64,000 bases of DNA from assembly GCA_028554755.1 (NCBI GenBank), contig JAPTOF010000010.1:2278001-2342000 (forward strand), written 5' to 3'. The stretch's first letter is position 1, and each line of letters begins with the position of its first letter. The DNA is from Cordia subcordata (lineage: Eukaryota > Streptophyta > Magnoliopsida > Boraginales > Cordiaceae). Position numbers and translations under genes: made by a program. Below are positions 22,761-33,579 of this stretch, piece by piece. Under the pieces are notes generated by a model. The model was not told the origin of the DNA, ran no database searches, and saw only the letters and a program-made list of their open reading frames with translations.

Positions 22761-24008
22761 TAACAAATAAATATTTGAGTATCAAATTAGTTGGTCCAAA
22801 ATGATTTAACCTAAGTTATTAGTCTTACCAGTGATGTTCGTTGATATGGGACATTAATTAATACCTAAAAGACGCGCTTTTAAATCTCCATTAGCCATGT
22901 ATTCGTAAATGATGCCCACATGTGGTCCATCAATGCAGTAACCAATGAGAGAAGTCAAGTTTTTGTGATGAATATTCGTATGAACATTTGCCTGAAAAGT
23001 ACAACCATGAGAGAAATTTTAGCAGAATAAATTAATACTGAACTATCGCAAAGAAAATGAAAGTCATTCTTATGTAGAGCAAAACAAATGATTTGAACCT
23101 CCTAAATTATTTCCTATCAATAAAATACTATTCTTTCTTGGATCAAACACGAATTTTTGCGAACCTCAGATTGGAGTTCCTTTAACCCTTGGTCTAGCGA
23201 TGAAGAGAACATTTTCACAGCAACTTCAGTCTCATTAATGGATCCAAGATACACAATGCCAAAACCTCCTCTGTCAATAATTTGTTGCAAATTGTTGGTT
23301 ATTTTTAGAATCTCTGGATACGTAAATCGTCTCCTTTTTGCCTCCAAAGTAAAATCATTGCCTGATTTCTTTTGAGACCCTATAAAACAATCACATCCCA
23401 AATAGGCGGAAATCATAAAACATGCAAGAATAGAAGCTAGGAAACAAAAGATTCATTCAGCGTTCCTTAATTTGATCTTTAAATTTACATTTTGGAAGAT
23501 GGGTTAGAATTATATTGCACCTCGTATCTTCTTCCTCCTAATCATCCATATTACTGCCAGGGAAATCAAGAGCAAAAACAACGCAACCATGGATGTAAGC
23601 ACCGGAACTATAACGTTATTTTTCTTTTCACATGTCGAATTTTTACAGTTGCCAAGATCATCAGTGCTATTCACCACAAGAAAATATTGATTAGTGGATA
23701 TATAGCCCTTATGCATTTTATTTGCAAGTTCAAAAAATTAGAGTAATCATTAATTGGAAACAGAAGAAAATCTGCTTCTTCAAGAGTAGAGGTTAGAAAG
23801 ATCCATAAAAGAGAAGACAAATAGGAAGAAAAATAAAGATTGCAATCTATTATCTATTAATATGAATTATGTCGCTGACCTCAGTTTTAGAAGTCCATGT
23901 TGTGACTTCTCTAATAGTTTGGATGGAATTGGCCCAGTGAAATTGTTTCCTTTTAAATTTCTGCAAACGAATGATCCACTTTGATGATTTCCTATCATTA
24001 CATGAAAT

Positions 24009-24512
24009 TGTTCGGAAATTAGGACGCATAACACACGCTCATGCAGCAGAATTAAAGCATATGTAGCGAGAAAAGAATACACGCTATTAAACGTGGTTCG
24101 GCCGTCTGCCTACGTCCACGATCCCTTCTGGGATAATTCCCACTATTTAATAATAATGGGATTACAACTCGGGTGATGACTTTTTGTACGGACAAAAAAG
24201 TCTAAACCCTCCCCCACAGAGTTCTTATAATAGGTCTATCCTCAACAGGACTAGAAAGAATATAAGACACTCTCGATACTCTCAAATTCTCTCTCACCCC
24301 CACACCCCATGGGGTGTGACCCTAAGGCACACCTTATACAACTAATGCAAGAGTCCTATTTATAGAGGAGATTTCCTTGTCTTCCAAGACAAAGGATTTC
24401 CTCATCTATCAATCCTACCATAATTAAGACTTTTACCATAACTAGAATTTTAATTCTTATTAAAACTCTTTCCTAATTTGTATGGGCTTGGACTTTGAGC
24501 CATAACCCAACA
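24009..24512 (-). repeat. 3' LTR of the non-autonomous element
   Basis: 504 bp, TGTTCGG...CCCAACA. It contains the ACGTGGTTCGGC and CCTACGTCCA blocks also found in the LTR of the autonomous-type copia at 37841. A TATTTATAG motif lies near 24357-24365 (CTATAAATA on the element's sense strand), a probable TATA box. Confidence 0.9.
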
Positions 24513-25376
24513 AATTCCTCTTTTGGCAAAAAGTCTGAAGCTTCTTTGCCGTAACTAGAATCTCTTCACTGTCTTCATACTGGAGCCCTCGCTCAACAAC
24601 ACTCTTCACGGCAACAGCTATCAACACATCCTAGCAGGTTTTCGGAGTCATCCCCAACATCCCTCTTCGTGCCGTCTAACCTCGACCTCTCAAGGTTGTT
24701 TGCGTCCTCCCTCAACACAAAGCATCTCGGATGTGGTCTTCTTTCTAACAGTAGCATTCCTTATCAGTCATCTGGCCAGGACTCTGATCGTTCAGCTACG
24801 TAGACTCTCTTCGCGCGACTCCTCCCTTGAATCAAACCTTCTTCAACTAGTCTACTCATCCAAACTTCTCTCCTCTAGAAGTTTTTTCACTAGTCAGCTA
24901 AATGTGTTTGCTCGCACAATGCTTCAAAGACTTTCGCAGAATTTCATCACCACTTCATTGTTTTACCCAATTTCAAGGCTCACCCATGATACATTAAGAA
25001 ATTTGGCAAAACGGACCTAAAAAACGAACTCAGGACGTCGAAAAACGGTAAGGAGACCCTCGGTCAACGCGGTCAAACCCCTACAGCCCTTCAGTCAACG
25101 CTGGTCAAACTTTTTGTTTGACTGTTTGACTACAAACCCACAAAACTTGACCTGCTTGTATCTCACAATCCGACCGTCGGATCGTCATGAAAGTTTAGCA
25201 GCTTACTCTCCTCTCTGAGATGAAAACACAGCAACAAACGGATTATCGATCGTACTGCAAGAAGGCTGCCAAACATGACCAGCAGATCAGTGAATTTTTT
25301 TACTCCTCTTCGGCGTTTCTTTTTTCGTTTTTTGTGCAAACCAGCGTCCTCCCTCCAACCAGGCTCTGATACCACT

Positions 25377-25881
25377 TGTTGGGAAAATTAGGACGCATAA
25401 CACACACTCACGCAGCGGAATTAAAGCATATGTAACGAGAAAAGAATACGTGCTATTAAATGTGGTTCGGCCCTCTGCCTACGTTCACGATCCCTTCTGG
25501 GATAATTTCCACTATTTAATAATGATGGGATTACAACTCGGGTGATGACTTTTTGCACGGACAGAAAAGTCTAAACCCTCTTCCACAGAGTTCTTATAAT
25601 GGGTCTATCCTCAACAGGACTAGAACGAATATAAGACACTCATGATGCTCTCAGGTTCTCTCTCACCCCCACACCCCATGGGGTGTGACCCTATGGTACA
25701 CCTTATACAACTAATGCAAGAGTCCTATTTATAGAAGAGATTTCCTTGTCCTCCAAGACAAAGGATTTCCTCATCTATCAATCCTACCATAATTAAGACT
25801 CTTACCATAACTAGAATTTTAATTCTTATTAAAACTCTTTCCTAATTTGTATGGGCTTAGATTTTGAGACATAAACCGACA
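25377..25881 (-). repeat. 5' LTR of the non-autonomous element
   Basis: 505 bp, TGTTGGG...ACCGACA on the plus strand. It is adjacent to the tRNA-iMet primer-binding site at its inner edge, which fixes the orientation as minus. Confidence 0.9.
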
Positions 25882-28109
25882 GAAATAAAAGCAAAATTTA
25901 AATTTTATGATAACTTATGCTTATCATGCTTTAATCTTACAGGATTTTCAACGATGGATGGTCAGCCAAAAAATCAGGCACCTGTCCGGTTAGCTTGTTG
26001 CCTGACAAATCCCTGAAATAATAAAAGTTAATTTTCTCTTATTATCAATTGTGATCATCGATTGAAGAACAACATTAATGCAACTAATATAGATGTATTT
26101 TTTATATACTTACAAAGTTTGTAACTTTGTAAGATTTAATATGACAGGAGGTATAGTCCTAGGAAGTCCACTCGATGACAAATTCCAAGACGCAAAGTGA
26201 GATTATATTTTTGTTAAAGACTACAATAGGAACTCGAGAACATATATACACAATATATGTATACAAACATACATTGCATACAAAAGTTGAGTAACGTAAA
26301 ATGACTTACAATGATGTGATCCTTGGGGGAGTGGAACCATTATTATAGCTGCAGTTGAGACCATCCCATATATAATCTTGGGGTGCACAAGGATCACCTT
26401 GCCAGTTTCTTCTTATACTATACACAGACTTGATGCTCAACACTGCATTAGCTGAAAGTTTACTATATTGCATTAGCAAAAGAGGAAATTTAAAAGTACG
26501 TAGTTATTGTTAAGAGTATTATTCCTCCCACATCCTACCATCAACTGGTTTTAGGTTGGAACCTCCAAATTCTTTAGAACTTTATAGAAATCTGAACGGA
26601 GTAACGGATTTTATATGGATGTGGAACTTACTGTCTTGGTCATCTGTTTGCAAGTGTGAAATGTCTACTATCTTGAAAACCTCAAGTGCGTTGATGATGG
26701 GTGGAAGAGCTGATTCTTTAGTCTTCTTCAGGGAAATTTCATACCTAGAGCAGGAACACAAGGGCATCCCTCCAATGCGTGCATCCTCATCCATGTAAGC
26801 TGGCGTAACAGGCCCATCGGAGTAATTCCCGTTAGCGTAGATATTAAATGCCCGAGATTGGTTGGGTTGAAGTTGTTCAATTTCGGCATAGTACATGAAA
26901 AAAGCTACTTCATCGGTGCTATTATTTTCGACTGGCCACGAAAACGTAAAGGGCATGCTAGAGTTTCGTGGAGTTATGGCCGTGCTCATGACAATAGATG
27001 GTATCTTCAAGTTGTGCAACTTTCTCGTATTTACATTGAACGGGATACTTAAATTGATTTGATCATCGAAGGCAAAGGGCACCCATATGCGATCATAAAT
27101 GTCATCTAGGTACCTAGAACAAGACATAAAACATATTATTATTTTCTATATCCGTGGGGCTAATGTAATTGGAACGTACACAACAGTGCATACAAAACTG
27201 GAAAAAGACTGAAAGATACAATTAGCAAACCATATACAGAGCATTATTGAATATAATTGGGGCCATTTGAAACGAAGAACAAGAACCAATTTATTCCACA
27301 TTTATGGGAAATCTAAGGAGAAGGTATAAAATTAATGTTGATAAAAGAAAACGATTATATGATACTACACCTATCATCAATTAATTAGTCCTTTAAATCT
27401 AACCTGTATCTTTCTTCGTCGCGGCCAAAATTCCAGCGTCCAACGAGGTCTATTGCTGATCCTGTTATCAAGGGATAACCATATTTTTCTAGTGGCCTCA
27501 ACTCTAGTGATGATATAAAAGGTGTGCCCGGGCCTGTATTTACAAGGCAAACGTGTATGATATCTGAGCAAAAAGGATTGTAAATTATTTCCTTCTGTAC
27601 CTCAAAGGAAATATTAGTAAATTTAATCGTGTCCTAATAATTAACTCCAAAATGTAGATCAAACTGCGGGAATTTACTTTTCCCCTCGTAGTTCCCGTAA
27701 GAGAAACTTGCCCTTATCAGATAACTATGTGACTTGCCTAGAGAAGGCCTAAGACTGTAGCAGTTTCGGATGCCTTGAGGAAAGCTTCTCCCTGCATCAC
27801 CACTTGTTACACCACTATCTATAAACTCTGCATCCGAAATGTATTCTATGCCTGTTAATTGCATTAAAAGAATGGCTATCTGCATGGGCTCCACAAATTA
27901 AGCTTATGAAACCTGCGAGGGAAGAAGCTAAGAGGCATCAGGTGCGTACCTGTGTCGTCTATGTATGTATGTATGTAATGTACAAAATTACAGTTTACTA
28001 ATTGCTCATCATTTAAACCTGACTTATCACCAATTTGCGCACGAACAACTACAGCATGGAAGGAATGAGAAAGCAACACAAGAAAAATACAATACCCGAG
28101 CACCTCCAT

Positions 28110-28529
28110 CAGTATTCAGTTTCTATTGTCATTCATACTGTACATATGTATATGCCCAAGCTTCTAAGGTGTTGATGGCATCTTATGTATTAGTGTGCTA
28201 ATATGATATCATTATTTTTCTAAGTTTTTAATTTATGCAGGTGTCAAAGGCATGTATCTTTTTGGGTTGGTGTGGTTAGCACTTAGCACGTTCAAATTCC
28301 TCGAAAAAGCATCTTAATTATAAGAAGCATATACCAAACAGAGTACAAATACGTATCTTTTTGGGTCGGTGGGGTTTACTCGTTCAAATTCCGCAGACTC
28401 GTGAAAACAATTAAAAATAACATGTAAAAACGAGGGTTTGTTTACATGCGTGCCACTTGGCTGTCATTTGCTGTCACTCATATTTAGTCTTCAAAACTCA
28501 TATTTAGTCTTCAAACTTAGCCGTTAAAT
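28110..28529. promoter_or_regulatory. Upstream region of RLK-A
   Basis: AT-rich DNA 5' of the A start codon. The first ~60 bases resemble the upstream sequence of C (49075-49140), so this is the duplicated promoter. A short internal repeat of TTTTTGGGTyGGTGkGG occurs at about 28260 and 28360. No clear TATA box was chosen. Confidence 0.4.
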
Positions 28530-28542
28530 TAACACCATTAAT

Positions 28543-28645
28543 TTTTTTTTTCTTTTTAAAACAAACCCCTCACCATTATGAGATTCAAACCAAGGACCTC
28601 ACTCTCGGAAGTAGTTTCAACCACTTGACATATACCTCTAATCCC
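28543..28645 (-). mobile_element. tRNA-derived SINE, 13-bp TSD
   Basis: Read on the minus strand, a weak A box (GTCAAGTGGTTGAAAC) and a B box (GGTTTGAATCTC) are spaced as in tRNA-derived SINEs. The element ends in an A-rich tail (AAAAAGAAAAAAAAAA). The 13-bp repeat ATTAACACCATTA flanks it exactly at 28530-28542 and 28646-28658. At ~103 bp it is short, so it may be a truncated or mini-SINE. Confidence 0.8.
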
Positions 28646-29394
28646 ATTAACACCATTATAGATAGATCTTTCTTGTGAGCTTGACAATCAACTTAATATT
28701 AATTAATCGCAAGAGTAGATGTGGGTCAATGAAAAATGTAATTCATATTAAATAAAATTTCAAAAATTCGTATTAAAAAAATTATGAATCTGTCACCACT
28801 AATATATCTAATCTTTCTCAAGTAGATGCTCATCTGATTGGGAAATTAGTTGAAAAATACTTGTCCGGCCAGATATTAGATATTTTCGCATTCATTTAAT
28901 AAATTAAAAAATATTGAATTTCTCATTTAGTATTTTACTACTACACAACATTACAACAACATAGATTTAGTACTATTCAAATTACGACAATAATAAATCA
29001 CATTGAATAAGAAAAAGAAAAAATTAACACATTTCACTAAATATGAAGTTTACCACAAATCATCGTCCACACTAATATGCTACACAAAACAATAATAGAC
29101 AATAATCAATATATATAAGCCTACTACAAATCATAGTTTACATTAATATGTCACACAAACCACAATCAATAATAAATACGAAGTCCACCACAAATCCATA
29201 GTTCATAACAAGTCATAAAATATTTTTCTGTATCAAAGACAAACAAATATAACATCCCAAATATATGACGTAAAATTAAAATACTTAAAATAAAGTTTAA
29301 AGTCATAAAATAATAAAATGTTGAGTAATCTTTGGACAATCAAGTCTTTAACATAAAATTAATATATTTTTATGTGTTTAATTTTTTTGGATAT

Positions 29395-29516
29395 TCAGAT
29401 CGGATTTGGATAGTAAAAAATTATCCAACTCCTATTCAATATCCGCTATTTTTATCAGATATCATATTCGAAAATGTATATGGATCCGGATAGGGAACAA
29501 ATATTTCCACCCTTAC
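29395..29516. mobile_element. Candidate hAT-type transposon end
   Basis: Read inverted, the right edge begins TAAGGGTGGAAATATTTG followed by CCGGATCC/ATATCCG-type repeats. This resembles the TAGGGnTGGnAA ends and sub-terminal repeats of Ac/hAT relatives. The opposite end and a target duplication were not found, so this is tentative. Confidence 0.35.
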
Positions 29517-30067
29517 CCACGCAAGATCGCATCTAGTCCCTACATTATGCTCTCTAATTCCTGTACGTCTAACAACCACCGTGCACCTTTTCGCGTGTGA
29601 GACATACGCACTATATAGTAAGACCTAAATTAGCCAAAACTCCAAAAAATATGAAGTGCCGCATCTTAAACACGCACAAAACCTTTCTGCCTATTTCACA
29701 ACTCCAACGACAACAACCTCTCTTACGACTAAAAAACTCCAACAACTTCATTCAAATCAACAACACCGACACAAAGGTAACAATTTTTACTGCAAAATAT
29801 CAGCACTATATATACATATACATATATACATATATATATGTATGTATGTATATATATATATATATGTATGTATGTACTCCCATGATAGTGATGTTTAACT
29901 TCAGTGCATGTTTGAACATCACTCTGAAAATATATGAGCATAACTGACAAAATGTGTGAATCGCTCTGAAAATATGTTATAAATTTTCACATCACAAAAA
30001 TACTTGAGAATCGATGTTTTGCTATGTGATAAACTAAAAGTCAAAGTTCAAAACATTTGCTTTATAT

Positions 30068-30390
30068 GTTCAAAATGAATAAATTACTGGTTCAAAATGA
30101 ATAAAATACTAGTTCAAAATTGATATTATGCTACCTGATAAAATAAAAATCATGGTTCAAAATGAATAAATTATTAGTCAAAATGACTAAACTACTGGTT
30201 CAAAATGAATAAACTACTGGTTTAAAATGAATAAACTACTAGTTCAAAATTAATATCATACTACTTGATAAAATAAAAAACATGGTTCAAAATAATAAAA
30301 TACTGGTTTAAAATGAATAAACTACTGGTTCAAAAGAAATAAACTATTAGTTCAAACTGAATAAATTACTGGTTCAAAATTCATATACTA
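30068..30390. repeat. ~22-bp minisatellite
   Basis: Imperfect repeats of GGTTCAAAATGAATAAAYTACT recur about a dozen times, with two interruptions containing TATGCTACCTGATAAAATAAAA-like spacers that are themselves repeated. It encodes nothing. Confidence 0.85.
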
Positions 30391-30894
30391 CATGTGTAAA
30401 ATTAGTATAGTATTTCATATGTTACATTAGTAATTCACAAAATATTGTCATATTTGATAAATTAAGAGTATTAATTCAAAACATTCACTCTATATGTTCA
30501 AAATGCATAAATTACTAGTTTAAAATAATTATATTATATGTATAATTGTAATTATCAAAATTAAAAACAAAAAATCAAAATAAAAACTTATTAGCAAAAG
30601 AACGATACAGCAAAACATAATCACTACTGTTCAAGAAAGATAGATGCTCAGAATTGCCTAATAAAAGATATATCAGTTACATATTAGAATATAGATGTTT
30701 AGGCATTAGAAGATAAATCCTCAGAGAATCTATATGCAAAATTACAACAACGATTTTAACGGCTTCACTTTGACTTGTTAAAATGTGTTTTATTATTTTA
30801 ATTTTAACGATGTCAAATGACGTTGATTTAATAGAACGTGTATAACACATGATTTAAGCAATACTGTGCACCTAACTCTGCGCATTGCATCTGA

Positions 30895-31180
30895 TTAGTT
30901 TGTTAATACGCATCAGTATTTTACTAAATTATGTAAAAAAAGTATTTTTATTAAACAATAATTATTTAAACACATGGACAGCCTGGTCTAGTCAAAAAGT
31001 TAATTAATTAGACCGGAACCATCCATCTGTCCTTTTCGTCGTTGTTGTTATTGTTGTTGGGTGCGGGGTGAGGGCTGATAAGTTTGTTAATACGCATCAG
31101 TAATTTTATTAAATTCGATAAAAGAAGCATTTTTAGTAAACAAAAATTATTTAAACACATGCACAGCCTTGTCGCATAAT
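30895..31180. repeat. Partial tandem duplication, period ~182 bp
   Basis: A ~95-bp block beginning AGTTTGTTAATACGCATCAGTA and ending ACACATGnACAGCCTnGTC appears at about 30896 and again at about 31078. GCACCTAACTCT flanks the pair on both outer sides. Confidence 0.75.
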
Positions 31181-33080
31181 AACAATGTACTTATGTGCAC
31201 CTAACTCTAAAAGGAATCTTGAATTATTTAAGTGCTTACTAAAGTTACTTCACAATTTGCCATAAAATAATTTAAATATTTACCAGCATTATTGCGTAGA
31301 AAAGTGAGTCATTTAAGGGATAACAAATGATAATCATAATTACAAGCCCATAACCTATAGGATAATGTTATCACCCACTATCATTGTAAGTGTAATAAGA
31401 ACTTAACCATAAAGCATTATATAATCTCACAATGCTGATATTATGTAATTGCTTGAAGAGGAAAATAATTTTTACCTTAATTATTATAACTAATTTTGCT
31501 GACAAAGACACAGAACAAGTCTTGTCATTTATGGATATTATTATATCTCGATCGATCAACAATTCAACCCCAAAAAAAAAAAAGGAAAAGAAAATTAGGA
31601 ATGCGTGAAGTTCCGTCATATTACTCAATCATGCAGGTTAAACTCTGAGTTTTTAGAATTGATTTATCACCATCATCATTATTTTATATATATATATATA
31701 TATATGTATATATGTGCACACACGTTTCTGGATCAGTTTTGCAAGGCAGCATATATTGACCCGCCCTAGCTAGTCACATGAGGTGTTAAGCTGCAGATAT
31801 CAGATGTGTAACATGTCAGGCAAATTTTAATTACTATATAATACACGTTGTTCCGAGACAAACACAACCATCTCTGAGTGTTTTTTGTGTGTGCGCAAGT
31901 GTGTGTTTGGACAAAAGCTAATTATTTGTTTGCCTTTTTTTTTTTTTGGGATTTACATTTTTCCGCACGCAATTATCTTAGAATTCCGAATAGATTAAGC
32001 CACATGAAATGCTTTCAATCATGTAGTTGAGATACAAATCCAAAATTTGCATGGCGCTACAACTCCATAGAATTAGATTGATCGTGTATTATATAGTGAT
32101 TAAAATTTGCACGAGATACTACATATCTGATTCTACAGTTTAACATCGCATATTTTTATGACAAAAGAAACTCAACCAGTATAGCCTGATCACTGATTGG
32201 TAATTTTCGTCGACAATTGCCATTCTTGTAGTGGTACCTTTTGTTTCTTTTAATTTGGAGTCTCTCTAACTTGAAACCAGAATCATAAGTGCTTGTACAA
32301 TTTGAATGACGTACGACATGTCTATATTAGACGTTGCTTATTAAATGCAAATGTGAAATAGTTAGATATAAAAGAAAAAAGATACATAGATTTGAGAGAA
32401 CATACCTAACAAATAAGTGCGTGTTTCTATAAAAGATTCAATCACTTTACCCAAACATCTGCCACCAAATTTGCTGCAGAAGCTATGCCCACTACTAAAG
32501 CATCTACGACTCTGGCCTTAACTGTTTGGAGCAAAATCATCCAATCTTGATTTCATGGCCTTAACTGGAATGAATTCTCTATTATGCAGTAGGATGTTGG
32601 GAATAATTAATGCCAACAAAATTACTCTGTCGTTACGTATGAGGACAAGACGAACATATATTTCTATATGTAACTTAAAAAAAAATATTAATATACTTTT
32701 GAAATTAAGTTTCACGATACAGGAACTGTTGAAAAAGAATGCCAAATTTTTTCTTACACGAAACAGATACCATTATTCAAGAAAACTACGGACAACATAT
32801 ATTGTAGAGGAGTCGAGACCTTACATAATAATATAAAGTATATACTACAGCCGTTGGTTTTATTAGCTAAATCTTATCGCTACAGCAGTAGAATCATAGA
32901 CCAAATTAATAATGTATCCAGAAGAACAGAGTTGTCCCCTATAACTTGATTTAGAAATCACCAGTTACTGAAGAAGAACCATTACCAAATGGGAAAATAT
33001 AGTTGAACAAAATTACAAAAAGAAGAATAAAAAACAAAAAACTTAACAATATTTGTGATTTTGCGTGGTACGAACATAAC

Positions 33081-33450
33081 TTAATCTTTTAGTTCAGTTT
33101 CCATGGCTAGTTTCATCTCTTGCTGAGTCATCTCCATTGCCAAGCACTCGTTCAACTCGACGACTACTTGTTTCATGGTTGGCCTCTCAGTTGAATCATG
33201 AGAGACACAAGCCATTGCAACTTCTATAGCTTTCCGGGCAGAATTAACAACAAATTCTCCCATTAATCTTGGATCAACAATATCTTTCACATCCCCTTGG
33301 CTCATGGATGAAACAACCCATTGTGACACATGAACAATATTCTCAGGTTCAACTGCAACTATCGTGGGTTGGCTCGTAATTATCTCCAAAATCGTGACAC
33401 CAAAGCTACAAACATCACTTTTCTCGGTTAACTTAAATGTCCTGCCATAC
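33081..33450 (-). pseudogene. RLK-B kinase C-terminal exon (exon 13 equivalent)
   Basis: The exon begins after TTACAG at 33451 and encodes TFKLTEKSDVCSFGVTILEI through VDPRL and SHDSTERPTMKQVV to the TAA at 33081. It covers kinase subdomains IX-XI. It is clearly more diverged from A, C and D than those are from each other (for example SQPTIVAVEPENIVHVSQWV), so it may represent an older array member. The exons that should lie upstream (TM, N-lobe, catalytic loop) are absent: immediately upstream lies the truncated copia element and then only LRR and malectin fragments at 40 kb. Confidence 0.8.
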
Positions 33451-33579
33451 CTGTAATAAGCCATGCAAAAATGCAAGTTTTCCATGAGTTGACTCTGAAA
33501 GGAAGCTGCTATGTTGAAGCTAAGTATATAGGAAATTGACAGTGCCACGCAAATATCTCATTATCCATTTCACCGCTTC

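Larger units (their letters stand above)
24009..25881 (-). mobile_element. Non-autonomous copia-type LTR element in intron 6 of RLK-A
   Basis: Two LTRs (24009-24512, 25377-25881) start TG and end CA. The 5-bp repeat GAAAT flanks the element (24004-24008, 25882-25886). On the minus strand the 5' LTR is followed by AGTGGTATCAGAGCCTGG, the primer-binding site for initiator-Met tRNA (about 25359-25376). The 3' LTR is preceded by a polypurine tract, CCAAAAGAGGAATT (about 24513-24526). The 864-bp interior has no gag or pol and only non-conserved short ORFs. LTRs differ at roughly 35 of 504 positions by eye, so the insertion is old. Size and content fit a TRIM/small LARD-type derivative. The leader shares TTGACC-type repeats and an AAAACGnACTCAGnACGTC block with the larger copia element at 33541. 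Confidence 0.92.
20982..28109 (-). pseudogene. RLK-A: malectin-like/LRR-I receptor kinase pseudogene
   Basis: Thirteen exons align with unit C: 28109-28019 (signal peptide MEVLGYCIFLVLLSHSFHA), 27912-27404 and 27113-26632 (malectin-like), 26451-26310 (GDPCAP cap), 26185-26114, 26012-25941 and 23960-23880 (LRRs), 23666-23521 (TM and RRKK), 23379-23165 (P-loop [11 protein letters not shown] reads [13 protein letters not shown] Lys), 22991-22865, 22038-21976, 21890-21698 ([20 protein letters not shown]) and 21375-20982. Intact relatives sense external or self signals at the plasma membrane. Lesions seen: a 1-bp gain in exon 2 relative to C; a Trp-to-TAG change at the VNY*DTIK site; the acceptor before the first LRR exon reads TG instead of AG; and P-loop Gly to Asp. 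The exon-12 donor is GC (GC-AG), which may still splice. Intron 10 holds a MULE-type MITE and intron 6 an LTR element. A functional full-length product is very unlikely, although the kinase half is well preserved. Confidence 0.9.
28659..33080. other. Intergenic between RLK-A and RLK-B
   Basis: No gene is recognised. It holds a hAT-like terminus (~29395-29516), a TATG/TA microsatellite (~29806-29873), a minisatellite (30068-30390), a ~182-bp-period duplication (30895-31180), a (TA)n run (~31685-31706), and, from about 32235, DNA similar to the flank at 16615, marking the downstream side of RLK-B. Confidence 0.5.

Noticed and set aside
24700..25020. 106-aa plus-strand ORF inside the LTR element
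   Set aside because: Antisense to the element, no family pattern, and it lies in the leader/interior of a non-autonomous element.
29656..29950. Tyr/Ile-rich ORFs on both strands
   Set aside because: Translation of a TATA/TATG microsatellite.
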